A stretch of DNA of 64,000 bases from Acidobacteriaceae bacterium (GCA_030041515.1 JASHNS010000039.1:62001-126000); one strand, 5' to 3'; positions 51,565 through 63,084 are shown, counted from the stretch's first letter. Program-made: numbers and translations. Notes: generated by a model not told the origin, from the sequence alone.

Positions 51565-53034
51565 TCACTCCCGTGCGAAGTCGATATACCCCCGCTCCGG
51601 ATCCGTCCGCACCAGCTTCACCCGCACCCGATCGCCCACGTCGATGCCCTTGCCGTCGTGCACCAGCATGCCGTCCACGTGAGGCTGCAGCGTGCGCACA
51701 AACGTCCCGTGATCGCCCACCCCGGTCACAATCGCGTCGAAACTTTGTCCCACCCGGCCCGCCAGCGCCACCGCCGCAATGCGCTTCTGCATCTCGCGCG
51801 ACAGCTTCCGTTCCGCATCCTCCATCCGCGTGCACTGCGCCGCCACCTGGGCCAGTTCGTCATCCGAATACGGCGACTTCTCTCCCGCCATCATCGCCTT
51901 CAGCAGCCGCTGCATCACCAGATCCGCATAGCGCCGGTTCGGCGCCGTCGAATGCGTGTAGTGCTCCACCGCCAGACCAAAATGTCCCTGCGCCAGTTCG
52001 CCCGGCTTCTCCAATACGTATTCGCCCGGGCCCAGCAGCTTGATCACCGCCAGCGACAAATCCGGAAAATGCTCTGGATCCTTCGCCTGCTGCTCGCACA
52101 AAAAATCATGCAGCGGCTTCGGATCGGGCTCAGCCGGCAGCTTCGTTCCCTTCTGCGCGGCCAGCTCCACAATGCGATCCCACCGCTTCGGCGTCTTCAC
52201 CACGCGCCGGATCGACGAGTACCCCTTCGCGTCCAGCATCCGCGCCACCACGCCGTTGGCCGCGATCATGAAGTCCTCAATCAGCTGCGTCGCCTGGTTC
52301 TTCACTTCGCCTTCCAGCTCAATACTCCCATCGCTCACCAGAATCGCCTGGGTTTCCAGGGTCAGCAAATTCAGCGCTCCGTGATTCGACCTCTGCAGCC
52401 GCAGCCGCTGCGCAATCTCATCCTGCATCTTCAGTTGCTGCGCGAGCTCCGCCGACGCCGCCACCTTTGCCGGCGCCTCTGCCTCCCCCGCCAGCCACGC
52501 GCCCGCCGACTTATACGCCAGTTGCCCCCGGTTCACCACGCGCGCCCGGTACACGTCGCTCGCCGTGATCTGCGCCTGCGCGTCCACCGTGAACTCGCAT
52601 ACGACAGCCGCACGTTCCTGGCCCTCCAGCAGCGAAGTCTCTCCCGTCGAGAGCTCATCCGGCAGCATCCCGAAATTCTCAACGCCGGTGTACACCGTGG
52701 TCGTCTCGCGCAGCGCGTGCTGGTCGATCGCCGAGCCCTTCGGCACGTACGCATCCACGTCAGCAATCCCGATCAGCACCCGGTGCCCGCCCGCGACCGC
52801 TTCCGCGTATTCGATCTGGTCCAGATCCCGCGACGTGTCGTTGTCGATCGACGACCACAACAGCCCGCGCAAGTCCCGCGCCGCCGCCGGCTCTGTGGGC
52901 GGGTGCTCCCGCAGTTCCTCCAGCTGCTGCTTCACCGCTGCCGGATATTCCGGCTCGAAGCCGTGCTCGACCATCGACCGCCGCGCCGCCGCCTTCAGAT
53001 CGAACGCATGCGCATGATTCCCCGAGTGTCCCAT
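51565..53034 (-). CDS. RNB-domain ribonuclease (RNase II/R family, short form)
   Basis: 489 residues, shorter than RNase II because the two N-terminal cold-shock domains are missing. RNB catalytic region SSIDNDTSRDLDQIEYAEAV with several Asp ligands, HRVLIGIADVDAYV, then HYTHSTAPNRRYADLVMQRLL (Arg) and a C-terminal S1 domain (FDAIVTGVGDHGTFVRTLQPHVDGML). Degrades single-stranded RNA 3' to 5'. Confidence 0.9.
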   Translation of the reverse strand: MGHSGNHAHAFDLKAAARRSMVEHGFEPEYPAAVKQQLEELREHPPTEPAAARDLRGLLWSSIDNDTSRDLDQIEYAEAVAGGHRVLIGIADVDAYVPKGSAIDQHALRETTTVYTGVENFGMLPDELSTGETSLLEGQERAAVVCEFTVDAQAQITASDVYRARVVNRGQLAYKSAGAWLAGEAEAPAKVAASAELAQQLKMQDEIAQRLRLQRSNHGALNLLTLETQAILVSDGSIELEGEVKNQATQLIEDFMIAANGVVARMLDAKGYSSIRRVVKTPKRWDRIVELAAQKGTKLPAEPDPKPLHDFLCEQQAKDPEHFPDLSLAVIKLLGPGEYVLEKPGELAQGHFGLAVEHYTHSTAPNRRYADLVMQRLLKAMMAGEKSPYSDDELAQVAAQCTRMEDAERKLSREMQKRIAAVALAGRVGQSFDAIVTGVGDHGTFVRTLQPHVDGMLVHDGKGIDVGDRVRVKLVRTDPERGYIDFARE

Positions 53035-53148
53035 GAAGCCCTCGCAAAGAACGGAAGGCCAAGCCTATCACGCCTGCCCCGCAAAAACGCCACCCGCGCC
53101 GCCAACTCCATCCAACCACCTCCGCGCTTTGGCCCTCCAAGGCAGGAC

Positions 53149-53970
53149 ATGCCGCTGCGCAACGTCAAGGTCGACCCCAGCCCGAAAGAGACGCCGCCCT
53201 CGCTGCAGCGTAATCTCGACCGCCCCACGGCGACCGACATCTTCGAGCAGGTCTCCCGCAATGCCCGCCGCGAACTCAGCCGCCCGTGGCGCGCTCTGGC
53301 CATCTCCGGTCTCGCCGGCGGGCTCTCGATGGGCCTCACCGGCCTTAGCGTCTCGGTGGTCACCGCAACCCTCGGAACCGCTCCCTGGGCCCAGTTCGTT
53401 GCCCTGCTCCTTTATCCCATGGGATTTATGGTCGTCATCATCGGCCGCGGCCAGCTCTTTACCGAAAACACCCTCTATCCCGTCGCCCTCATCCTCGCCG
53501 AGCGCCGCCACTTCTGGACTACCCTCCGCCTCTGGGGCATCGTCTTTCCCACCAACGTTCTGGGAGCGCTGCTCTTCGCCATCCTCGCCGCCCGCACCAG
53601 AGCTCTCCAGCCCGCAATTCTTCACGCGCTCACCCTCATGGGCACGACCGCCGCTGCGCCTACCCAGCGCCACATCTTCTGGAGCGCTGTGGTCGGCGGC
53701 TGGATGATCGCCATGGTCGCCTGGCTGGTCAGCAGCAGCCACTCGATCACCGGCTCCGTCGCCCTCATCTGGCTGTTGACGTTCGTCGTCGGCGCCGGCC
53801 ACTTCGCCCACTGCATCGCCACCAGCGGCGAAATCCTCGTCGCGGTCCTCGGCCACGCCATTCCCGCCTCCGCCTATCTCCGTTGGATTCTCCCTGCCAC
53901 GCTGGGCAATATCTGCGGCGGCGTCCTCCTCGTTACCCTCCTCGAATACGGGCAGGTCAAACTCGACTAA
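53149..53970 (+). CDS. Formate/nitrite transporter family channel
   Basis: 273 residues from the ATG at 53149 (AAGG upstream). Six membrane segments; motifs FMVVIIGRGQLFTENTLYPV and VGAGHFAHCIATSGEILVAVLGH match FNT-family relatives (YfdC-like). The N-terminal extension (VDPSPKETPPSLQRNLDRPTATDIFEQVSRNARRELSR) is cytoplasmic. Anion or formate transport is inferred. Confidence 0.88.
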   Translation: MPLRNVKVDPSPKETPPSLQRNLDRPTATDIFEQVSRNARRELSRPWRALAISGLAGGLSMGLTGLSVSVVTATLGTAPWAQFVALLLYPMGFMVVIIGRGQLFTENTLYPVALILAERRHFWTTLRLWGIVFPTNVLGALLFAILAARTRALQPAILHALTLMGTTAAAPTQRHIFWSAVVGGWMIAMVAWLVSSSHSITGSVALIWLLTFVVGAGHFAHCIATSGEILVAVLGHAIPASAYLRWILPATLGNICGGVLLVTLLEYGQVKLD

Positions 53971-54016
53971 ACCCCTCGCTCTGTTCCGCATCCCATACCA
54001 GGAGGAGTCGTTGGGA

Positions 54017-55204
54017 ATGTCCTTTTTTAACGGCCTGGTTCAGTACTTTCAGCGCAATTGGCACTCCCTGATGGGTGCGGCCATCATCCTCGTTGGCTCC
54101 ATCGTCATTTCGCTCATCATTCGCGCCATTGTGTTCTGGGTGCTGCGCCGTTTCACGCGCACCCGCGGCAAACTCATCGGCCATTCGCTCGTCACCCACG
54201 GGCAGAAACCCACCTGGTGGATCTTCCCCCTTCTCGCCTGCCTCATCGTCCTGCCCGGCCTGCCTCTCCCCCATACGGCCATGACCGTGCTCGAGCACAT
54301 CGCCGGCATCGGCCTCATTGCGGCGATGGCGTGGCTCGTCATCCTCTGCATTGAAGTCATTGCGGACATCCTCACGAACCGCTACCGCATCGACGTCGCC
54401 GATAATCTGACCGCCCGCCGCATCCAGACGCAGTTTCAGATGCTGCACCGCATCACGGTCATTCTGGTTATCTTCGTCGCCACCGCCATCTGCCTGATGA
54501 CCTTTCACTCCATCCAGCGCTTCGGCGACAGCATCCTCGCCTCCGCCGGCGTCGCCAGCCTCGTCGTCGGCCTCGCTATGAAGGGCACTCTCGAGAACCT
54601 CGTCGCCGGCATCCAGATCGCCTTCACCCAGCCTTTCCGCATTGAGGACGCCGTCGTCATCGAAGGCAATTGGGGTTGGATCGAAGACATCGGCACCATG
54701 TATGTCACGGTGCGCATCTGGGATCTCACCCGCCTGGTCGTCCCGCTCTCCTGGTTCCTCGAGAACCCCTTCCAGAACTGGACCCGCACCAGCGCCGAGC
54801 TCCTCGGACACTGCTACGTCTATGTCGACTATTCCGTCCCCGTCGAGCCGCTCCGTCAAGAGCTCAAGCGCATTCTGGAATCCACCAAACTCTGGATGGG
54901 CAAGGTCTGCGTCCTCCAGGTTTCCGACTTCATGCCCAACGTCATGCAGCTCCGCGCTCTCATGGACGCGCGCAACTCCGGCGACGCCTGGGATCTCCGC
55001 TGCTACGTCCGCGAGCACCTCATCGATTTCATCCGGAAGAATTACCCCGGCGGTCTCCCGCGCTACCGCGGCGAGCTCGACATGAATGCCCAGGAGGGCG
55101 GACAGAAGCCGGAAAAGCAAGGCCTGCTCAGCGGTCCGCATCAGGGCAAAGAGGGCCAGGAAGCCGCGCCCCTTCCCGGCGATCCGCTCCGCCCCGCGGC
55201 ATAG
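54017..55204 (+). CDS. MscS-family mechanosensitive channel
   Basis: 395 residues from the ATG at 54017 with GGAGGAG 10 nt upstream (a TTG at 54011 is too close). N-terminal membrane segments LMGAAIILVGSIVISLIIRAIVFWVL, WWIFPLLACLIVLPGLPL, IAGIGLIAAMAWLVILCIEV, then ILASAGVASLVVGLAMKGTLENLVAGIQIAFTQPFRIED, the pore and beta-domain signature of MscS. Soluble C-terminal domain follows. Releases osmotic pressure. Confidence 0.92.
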   Translation: MSFFNGLVQYFQRNWHSLMGAAIILVGSIVISLIIRAIVFWVLRRFTRTRGKLIGHSLVTHGQKPTWWIFPLLACLIVLPGLPLPHTAMTVLEHIAGIGLIAAMAWLVILCIEVIADILTNRYRIDVADNLTARRIQTQFQMLHRITVILVIFVATAICLMTFHSIQRFGDSILASAGVASLVVGLAMKGTLENLVAGIQIAFTQPFRIEDAVVIEGNWGWIEDIGTMYVTVRIWDLTRLVVPLSWFLENPFQNWTRTSAELLGHCYVYVDYSVPVEPLRQELKRILESTKLWMGKVCVLQVSDFMPNVMQLRALMDARNSGDAWDLRCYVREHLIDFIRKNYPGGLPRYRGELDMNAQEGGQKPEKQGLLSGPHQGKEGQEAAPLPGDPLRPAA

Positions 55205-55277
55205 CTCCGCGGCTCGTCACGCGCGCTTCGTGAGAAGATAGTCGGTTCTTCCGCCGCGGAGTGGCTCTGCCTCGCCC

Positions 55278-56714
55278 ATGCGACCCCAGGAATCCGTCCT
55301 GCTCTGGTTCCGGCGCGATCTGCGCCTGGCCGACAATCCCGCCCTGCGCCACGCCGTGGCGGCGGGCCTGCCCATCGTTCCAGTCTTCCTCCGGGATCCG
55401 GAAGGCGAGGGCCAGCCCGGTCCCGGCGCGGCCTCCCGCTGGTGGCTGCATCAGTCCCTGTTCCGCCTCGATGAATCTCTCCGCGCTCACGGCTCGCGCC
55501 TGATCCTTCGCCACGGGCCCGCTGCCACGTGCCTCGCACATCTCGCCGAGGAAACCCACGCCCGCGCCGTCTTCGCCAACTGCGTCTACGATCCTTCCGC
55601 CCAGCACCTCGATGCCAGCGTGGCCGCCCAGCTTCGCGCCGCCGGCATCACGCTCGAGCTCTCCCACACCGGCCTGCTTTGGCCGCCAGGATCGATTCGC
55701 ACCACCACCGGCGGCGTTTTCCAGGTCTTTACGCCTTTCTGGCGGGCCTGCTGGAATCGGCGCGGCGAACTCGGCCCTCCATTATCCGCCCCGCGCACGC
55801 TGCCCAGGCCGGGCCGCTGGCCCTCCTCGCTCCTGCTCAACGAATTCAACCTCGAACCGAAGATCGACTGGGCCGCCGGCATCCGCGCGGCATGGACCCC
55901 CGGCGAATCCGCAGCGCTCGCCCGCCTCCGCTCCTTTACCCGCAACGGACTCGCGGATTACCCTACCGAACGCAACCGTCCCGACCACGACGGCGTCTCG
56001 CGCCTCTCGCCTCACCTCCACTTCGGGGAAATCAGCCCCCTCCAGATCTGGCACGCGCTGGCCGGTAACTCCAGCGCCGAACCGTTTCTCCGCCAGATCG
56101 CATGGCGCGAGTTTGCCCACCATCTCCTCGCCGAGTACCCGCACATCCCGCGCGAATCCTGGAATCCCCGCTTCCGCCATTTCCCGTGGCGCCGCAATCG
56201 ACGCTGGCTCGCCGCCTGGCAGCACGGCCGCACCGGTTACCCCTTCGTCGACGCCGCCATGCGCCAGCTGTGGACGACTGGCTGGATGCACAATCGCGCG
56301 CGCATGGTCGTCGCATCTTTCCTCGTGAAAGATCTGCTGATTCCCTGGCAGGACGGCGCAGCCTGGTTCCTCGACACGCTCGTCGACGCCGATCTCGCGA
56401 ATAACACGCTGGGCTGGCAATGGGTCGCCGGCTGCGGTTTCGATGCCGCCCCGTACTTCCGCATCTTCAACCCCATCGCCCAGGGCGAGAAGTTCGATCC
56501 CGAGGGCGAGTACGTCCGCCACTGGATCCCCGAGCTGCGCAAGTTTCCTTCAAAATGGATCCACCAGCCCTGGCTCGCTCCGTCTGCCGAACTGGCGGCC
56601 GCCGGCGTTCGCCTGGGCAGGGATTATCCGCGTCCCATCGTCGATCACGCACACGCGCGCACCGCCGCTCTCGCCGCTTTCGCAGCAACCAAAACCTCCG
56701 CATCCAAATCCTGA
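55278..56714 (+). CDS. phrB: Deoxyribodipyrimidine photolyase
   Basis: 478 residues. MTHF/antenna domain start VLLWFRRDLRLADNPAL and FAD domain: RLSPHLHFGEISPLQIW, WREFAHHLL, GYPFVDAAMRQLWTTGWMHNRARMVVASFLVKDLL and NNTLGWQWVAGCGFDAAPYFRIFNP. These fit class I CPD photolyase, which splits cyclobutane dimers with blue light. Confidence 0.95.
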   Translation: MRPQESVLLWFRRDLRLADNPALRHAVAAGLPIVPVFLRDPEGEGQPGPGAASRWWLHQSLFRLDESLRAHGSRLILRHGPAATCLAHLAEETHARAVFANCVYDPSAQHLDASVAAQLRAAGITLELSHTGLLWPPGSIRTTTGGVFQVFTPFWRACWNRRGELGPPLSAPRTLPRPGRWPSSLLLNEFNLEPKIDWAAGIRAAWTPGESAALARLRSFTRNGLADYPTERNRPDHDGVSRLSPHLHFGEISPLQIWHALAGNSSAEPFLRQIAWREFAHHLLAEYPHIPRESWNPRFRHFPWRRNRRWLAAWQHGRTGYPFVDAAMRQLWTTGWMHNRARMVVASFLVKDLLIPWQDGAAWFLDTLVDADLANNTLGWQWVAGCGFDAAPYFRIFNPIAQGEKFDPEGEYVRHWIPELRKFPSKWIHQPWLAPSAELAAAGVRLGRDYPRPIVDHAHARTAALAAFAATKTSASKS

Positions 56715-56742
56715 TTTGCCCTGGAATATCGCGCCCTCTACC

Positions 56743-57252
56743 ATGACCGGTATGAGTACGTATGTCGCAGAGGATGATTCCTACGCGGGGTTCGACAGCA
56801 CTGGAAAGTATTTCGGGTACTTTGGCCTCGCGGCGGCCGCGGTGGGCCTGACGGGATGGGCGGCAGCACATGGGCATCTGCCGGGATTGAAACCCGCGGA
56901 GGTCGGAGACCAACTCCTTCTGTTCGCAATGCAGTGGATCGGATTTGGATTGTTCGTAATTTTGGCTCTCGCTGCACTGGGTTCGCTTATTTTGTCGAGC
57001 AAATCGCGCGGGACGGTAACAATCGATGATTCAGGAGTGACGAGGCAGATCGGAGAGAGGAGCCGGACGCTCAAGTGGCAGGAGATCGAGGGCTACGTAA
57101 CAGTCAGCGGGGGGGTCACACTGGTCCCGCGCGAAGGCAACCAGATGATAGAGATTCCGCGATTTCTGGAGGATTATCGCGGATGTATTGCGGAGATTGA
57201 GGCACGGGGAGTTGGAAGATTGCCGCCGAGCAAGCTAAAGCGGTGTTGGTAG
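56743..57252 (+). CDS. Two-pass membrane protein with PH-like tail
   Basis: 169 residues from the ATG at 56743 (alternative 56752). Two hydrophobic segments (YFGYFGLAAAAVGLTGWAAAHG, LLFAMQWIGFGLFVILALAALGSLIL) and a small beta domain (GTVTIDDSGVTRQIGERSRTLKWQEIEGYVTVSGGVTLVPRE), like bacterial PH domains. Codon choice has more A/T at third positions than its neighbours, suggesting recent acquisition. Function unknown. Confidence 0.65.
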   Translation: MTGMSTYVAEDDSYAGFDSTGKYFGYFGLAAAAVGLTGWAAAHGHLPGLKPAEVGDQLLLFAMQWIGFGLFVILALAALGSLILSSKSRGTVTIDDSGVTRQIGERSRTLKWQEIEGYVTVSGGVTLVPREGNQMIEIPRFLEDYRGCIAEIEARGVGRLPPSKLKRCW

Positions 57253-57382
57253 GCCTTTGGGACCCGGCGGTTCCCCGGGCATTCCCGAAGCTTCGTTGGC
57301 AGCCGAAGGCGATCTCCGAGTCGTCGGCTGCACGACCCTCCCACAAACTTTCCTCGGCGGCTCTTTCCCCAACGGATCTCCC

Positions 57383-57871
57383 CTAGAACCGCCCGCGCGC
57401 CTTCATCCGTTCGATCACGAACTTCGGCACCAGCCCATCCACCGACCCGCCCAGCCGAAACACATCCTTCACCAGCCGCGAGCTCACAAACGAGTACTGC
57501 GCGTCCGGCATCAGAAAAATCGTTTCCAGATCCGGCGACAGCCGCCGGTTCATCAACGCCATCTGCAGCTCGTATTCGTAGTCGCTGATGGCGCGAATGC
57601 CGCGCACGATGGCATGCGCCTTCTGCTCATGAGCGAAATCCACCAGCAGCCCGTCGAACGTCGACACCGAAACGTTCTCGAACTCTGCCGTCCCCTCTGA
57701 CAGCATCGCCACCCGCTCTTCCACCGTAAACAGCGGCGCGCTTTTTGAAGCATTGCGCAGAATGGCGACCACCAGGTGATCGAAGATCTTCGCCGCGCGT
57801 GCGATCAGGTCCAGATGACCGTTGGTCACCGGGTCGAAGCTGCCGGGATAGATGGCCTTGACCGTGTTCAC
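57383..57871 (-). CDS. coaD: Phosphopantetheine adenylyltransferase CoaD
   Basis: 162 residues from a GTG at 57871. AIYPGSFDPVTNGHLDLIARAAKIFD (TxGH nucleotidyltransferase motif), LVDFAHEQKAHAIVRGIR, YSFVSSRLVKDVFRLGGSV (SSxxVK/R motif). Converts 4'-phosphopantetheine to dephospho-CoA, penultimate CoA step. Confidence 0.96.
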   Translation of the reverse strand: MNTVKAIYPGSFDPVTNGHLDLIARAAKIFDHLVVAILRNASKSAPLFTVEERVAMLSEGTAEFENVSVSTFDGLLVDFAHEQKAHAIVRGIRAISDYEYELQMALMNRRLSPDLETIFLMPDAQYSFVSSRLVKDVFRLGGSVDGLVPKFVIERMKARGRF

Positions 57872-57919
57872 GCCTGTTGCATTGTATCGAGTTTCACGGC
57901 AGGTCGCGGAAATCGACGC

Positions 57920-59056
57920 TTACGCCCCGCGTTTCGCCCCACCCGCGATCGGGTGGCCGTTCTGGTCCGCCAGCGCATGTCGACGCACCGGCCCCGTCGA
58001 CTCGCGCACCACCAGTTCCGGCTCCATCACAATCTCTGCCGGCCATTCCTGCGACGGATTCGCAATCCGGTCCAGCAGTACCTGGGCCGCCCGCGCTCCC
58101 ATCTCCTGCAGCGGCTGCTTCACCGTGGTCAGGCTTGGCTTGCAATAGGCCGCCGCGATGATGTCGTCGAAACCCACCACCGAAATGTCGTCGGGCACGC
58201 GCAGGCCCGCGTCCATAATGGCGCGCATCGCCCCCAGCGCCGAAATGTCGTTGAAGCAGAACACCGCGGTAAACTCCCGCGTCCGCTTCAGCAGCTCTTT
58301 CATCACGTGGTATCCGGCTTCCGGCGTCTGCCGCGTCTCTTCCAGCTGCACCGAAAGCTCCGGCCGCACCGCGATACCCATCTCTTTCGCCATGCTCAGA
58401 ATGCTCTTCCAGCGATATTTCGCGTCGGTAATCCCCTGCGCGCCCTGCATGAATGCGATCCGTTCATGCCCGAGCTTTTTCAGGTGGGTCAGCGCCAGCC
58501 GCGCCGCCAGATCGTGATCCAGCACCACATTCGTCACGCCCGGCGCGGGATTGTGCGACGACACCGCGACCGCCGGCGCCGGCACCTGAATCTGCGCCGG
58601 CGTATCCAGCAGCAGCAACCCATCCACAGCACGCTCCATCAGCCGCCGCGAATACTCTTCCACCAGTTCCGGCCGCCGGTAATGGCTGGCGGTCACGTAG
58701 AAATAGTGCGCCTTCAGCAGCCGCTTCTCGATGGCGCTCATCACCACGGGAAAATATCCGTCGCTCAGGTCCGGCACAATCACGCCCACCGACATGCTGC
58801 GGCTGTTGCGCAGGGAGCGCGCAAAGTAGTTCGGGCGGTAATGGAATTTACGCGCCGCCTCGAAGACCCGATCGCGCGTGCGCTGCGGAATCGACCGCCC
58901 GGCCGGCGAGTTGTTCAGCACCAGCGACACCGTCGTCTGCGACAAACGCAGGTGCTCGGCCAGCTGCCGCAGATTCAGCGTCGATTTCGCGGATTGGGCG
59001 CTTCCGGTTTTGCTCCGGTGCGGGGTGGCTGTGCTTTCCTGCTTTCCCTGAGTCAT
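57920..59056 (-). CDS. LacI-family transcriptional regulator
   Basis: 378 residues from the ATG at 59056 (a TTG/GTG-type start at 59095 is possible). HTH and hinge NLRQLAEHLRLSQTTVSLVLNNSPAGRSIPQRTRDRVFEAARKFHYRPNYFA, then a periplasmic-binding-like ligand domain SVGVIVPDLSDGYFPVV with VVGFDDIIAAAYCKPSLTTV. Ligand unknown, likely a sugar. No adjacent sugar gene. Confidence 0.92.
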   Translation of the reverse strand: MTQGKQESTATPHRSKTGSAQSAKSTLNLRQLAEHLRLSQTTVSLVLNNSPAGRSIPQRTRDRVFEAARKFHYRPNYFARSLRNSRSMSVGVIVPDLSDGYFPVVMSAIEKRLLKAHYFYVTASHYRRPELVEEYSRRLMERAVDGLLLLDTPAQIQVPAPAVAVSSHNPAPGVTNVVLDHDLAARLALTHLKKLGHERIAFMQGAQGITDAKYRWKSILSMAKEMGIAVRPELSVQLEETRQTPEAGYHVMKELLKRTREFTAVFCFNDISALGAMRAIMDAGLRVPDDISVVGFDDIIAAAYCKPSLTTVKQPLQEMGARAAQVLLDRIANPSQEWPAEIVMEPELVVRESTGPVRRHALADQNGHPIAGGAKRGA

Positions 59057-59119
59057 CTGCCTCGCACGCCCTGGTCCGGACGCCTCGTGCAACACCCCAC
59101 GATATCAGATTCCCATCGC

Positions 59120-60919
<1,800 letters not shown>

Positions 60920-60985
60920 AGGCGCGCCGCCTTGCAGCACGCAAGCTTCAGGGCTCAGCGCAAGACCTCAATTCGGTCCCGGCTC

Positions 60986-61102
60986 GTATCAGGGCACCAC
61001 CCCACAGGTTGCGAAAAGCCCTCCGAGACAGAGGCCTTGTATCAGGGCACGACTTCAGTCGTGCCGCACAGGTCGCAATAGGAATGTGGCTTTAGCCCCT
61101 GA
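60986..61102. repeat. GTATCAGGGCAC...CGTGCC palindromic repeat, two tandem units
   Basis: First unit GTATCAGGGCACCACCCCAC (60986-) is degenerate; second unit GTATCAGGGCACGAC-TTCA-GTCGTGCC (61041-) is complete and is followed by GGCTTTAGCCCCTGAG. Same family as 34980-35042. It runs into the 3' end of the GT2 gene. Confidence 0.8.
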
Positions 61103-61868
61103 GAGACGCGCGTCCCAGCTCCCACGCCTTCGCATACTTCCAGCTCACATATACCGAGTGGTACAGATGCTGCAGCAGCCCCTCGCGCCCATCCAGAAAT
61201 CCCAGGCGCAAAAAGTAGTTGTATTTGAACGTCGCCACCGGCGTCAGATACACGTTCCAAACAAATCCCGCCCAGCTCCGGCTCGTCTTGCCCTTCGCCA
61301 TCGCCTGCTGTGCGCCCAGCGTGCTGTAGCGGTTCATATGCTCCAGGTACTCCTCCAGCGTGGGATAGGCATGGTGTATCAGCCACCCCTGCAGCGTTCC
61401 CCTCCGCCCCGCGCAGTGCGCCGTCTCGTGTACCGCCCGCTCCTCAAACGCCGCCGCGCCCCTCCGAAACAGCCGCAGCTTCTCGTCCGGCCAGTACCCT
61501 CCATGCCGCATCCACCGTCCCAGAAAAAAATTCCGCCGGGGCAGAAAATATCCGTCGCACTCCGGCGCGCCGCTCAGCAGCGCCTGAATCTCCCTGGCCA
61601 GCTCCACGCTCACTTCCTCATCCGCATCCAGCGCCAGCACCCAGTCGCCCGTACACTTCTCCAGGGCCGCGTTCTTCTGCGCCCCGAATCCTTTCCACTC
61701 CTCTAGGAAAAATCGCGCTCCAAACTCCTGCGCAATCTCCTCCGTCCGGTCCGTCGATCCGCAATCGACGATCACGATCTCGTCCGCCCAGCGCACACTC
61801 TGGAGCGTCCGCCCCAGGTTCGCTTCCTCGTTCTTCGTGATCAGCGCCACCGACAGCTTCAGGCTCAT
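61092..61868 (-). CDS. GT2 glycosyltransferase (LPS core type)
   Basis: 258 residues. LSVALITKNEEANLGRTLQSVRWADEIVIVDCGSTDRT, DWVLALDADEEVS (DxD) and RRNFFLGRWMRHGGYWPDEKLRLFRRG (family hallmark of WaaE/KdtX-like GT2). The C-terminus is helical. Transfers a sugar in lipopolysaccharide or lipid-linked glycan assembly; inner membrane face. Confidence 0.9.
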   Translation of the reverse strand: MSLKLSVALITKNEEANLGRTLQSVRWADEIVIVDCGSTDRTEEIAQEFGARFFLEEWKGFGAQKNAALEKCTGDWVLALDADEEVSVELAREIQALLSGAPECDGYFLPRRNFFLGRWMRHGGYWPDEKLRLFRRGAAAFEERAVHETAHCAGRRGTLQGWLIHHAYPTLEEYLEHMNRYSTLGAQQAMAKGKTSRSWAGFVWNVYLTPVATFKYNYFLRLGFLDGREGLLQHLYHSVYVSWKYAKAWELGRASLRG

Positions 61869-62027
61869 CGTCTTTCCGAACTCCAGGTTGTCGGAAGTGT
61901 AACAAGGCGGGTTGCCTGACCGGTTTCTCTTCCAGCCGTTTCACCCAATCGTCAGCCATATTTCACGCAATTCCCAAACAACTCCGTCACGCTGCTGCTG
62001 GATCACATTATTTGGCCGAGAGACCTG

Positions 62028-63038
62028 ATGCCCGAACCCGGAAAATTCGCCATCCCGCTCCTGGCCGTTGCCCTTGCCGTACCCCTCGCCGCGCAGCAGC
62101 CAAAGTCTCCACCGGAATCCGCGCAGCAGCTCGCCCGCGACGTGATCTGGAATGAGCTCCACGACCGCAACCCCCTCATCCACTGGCAGTATCTCAGTAC
62201 ACGCACCTCCGCCGGGCAGACGCTTCTCCGCGAGCATGTCGAAACCAGCGACGGTCCCGTCTCCCGCGTCCTTGAGCGCAACGGTGTGCCACTCACCGCG
62301 GACGAGCAGCAGCAGGAAACGCAGCGCCTCGACGCCTACATTCACGATCGTTCCGCTGTCGCCCGGCTCCAGCGCGATCACCAGCAGGATAAGGCCCGCC
62401 TCACCGCTGTGCTGCAGATGATCCCCGACGCCTTCCTCTTCACCTGGCAGGGCGAACCATCCGGCGACGTCGCGCGTCTCAGCTTCCGCCCCAATCCTGC
62501 TTTCGATCCTTCCGGATGCGACGCCCGCATTCTCCATGCGCTGACCGGAACCCTGACCGTCAACCTGCGCTACAAACGCCTCGTCGAAATGCAGGGCACC
62601 ATCGCGCGGCCCGTTGACATCGGCTACGGCCTGCTTGGTTCCATCAAGCCCGGAGGAACCTTCGAAATCCATCGCCGCCTCGTAAGTCCCACCCAGTGGA
62701 AGACCGATCTGATTGAGATCCATGTCCGCGGCCGGATTCTGCTGATGAAGGGCATCAGCAAGGACGAGCGAGAGGCACGCTCCGATTTCCGCCAGGTCCC
62801 CGAAAACCTCACGCTGGCGCAGGCCAACAGCCTGCTCAGCCAGGCGGCCGCCCATTCCGCGCTTCAGGTACAGCTCGGCGCCGCCACCATTTCGGCCCCC
62901 ACACCGGCCCTCGCCGACGCCGGGCTCAGTCCAGACCGCCAGCCCGCGGTCCCGGTCCGTGCCGCTCGCTTTCGGAGTGCTTTACCCGCTCCTGCGGCTC
63001 CGGCCTCCGCGCTCTCCCCGTCCACACGAACAGAATGA
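62028..63038 (+). CDS. Secreted protein of unknown function
   Basis: 336 residues with signal peptide FAIPLLAVALAVPLAAQQ. WNELHDRNPLIHWQYLSTRTSAGQTLLREHVETSDGPVSRVL and LQMIPDAFLFTWQGEPSGDVARLSFRPNPAF are typical of an acidobacterial secreted family without known function; the central part resembles a lipoprotein-carrier-like beta fold. C-terminus is Ala/Pro-rich and overlaps the antisense small gene 62926-63084. Confidence 0.72.
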   Translation: MPEPGKFAIPLLAVALAVPLAAQQPKSPPESAQQLARDVIWNELHDRNPLIHWQYLSTRTSAGQTLLREHVETSDGPVSRVLERNGVPLTADEQQQETQRLDAYIHDRSAVARLQRDHQQDKARLTAVLQMIPDAFLFTWQGEPSGDVARLSFRPNPAFDPSGCDARILHALTGTLTVNLRYKRLVEMQGTIARPVDIGYGLLGSIKPGGTFEIHRRLVSPTQWKTDLIEIHVRGRILLMKGISKDEREARSDFRQVPENLTLAQANSLLSQAAAHSALQVQLGAATISAPTPALADAGLSPDRQPAVPVRAARFRSALPAPAAPASALSPSTRTE

Positions 63039-63084
63039 CCAGCCCCAGAATCACCAACACAAAGAGCAGTGCGATGAAGATCAT
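62926..63084 (-). CDS. Small single-pass membrane protein (52 residues)
   Basis: Begins MIFIALLFVLVILGLVILFV, one membrane segment, then a basic/hydrophilic tail (WTGRARRPEPQERVKHSESE). GAGAGG lies 6-11 nt before the ATG. Those SD bases pair with CCTCTC through a 6-nt loop (63090-63107), so translation might be gated by that hairpin. The coding region overlaps the 3' end of the convergent secreted-protein gene by 113 bp. Confidence 0.5.
   Translation of the reverse strand: MIFIALLFVLVILGLVILFVWTGRARRPEPQERVKHSESERHGPGPRAGGLD

Noticed and set aside
51541-53148. Plus-strand frame upstream of the formate/nitrite channel ATG
   Set aside because: The part before 53149 is Arg/His/Leu-rich antisense of the RNB gene; only the channel part after the ATG has membrane segments.
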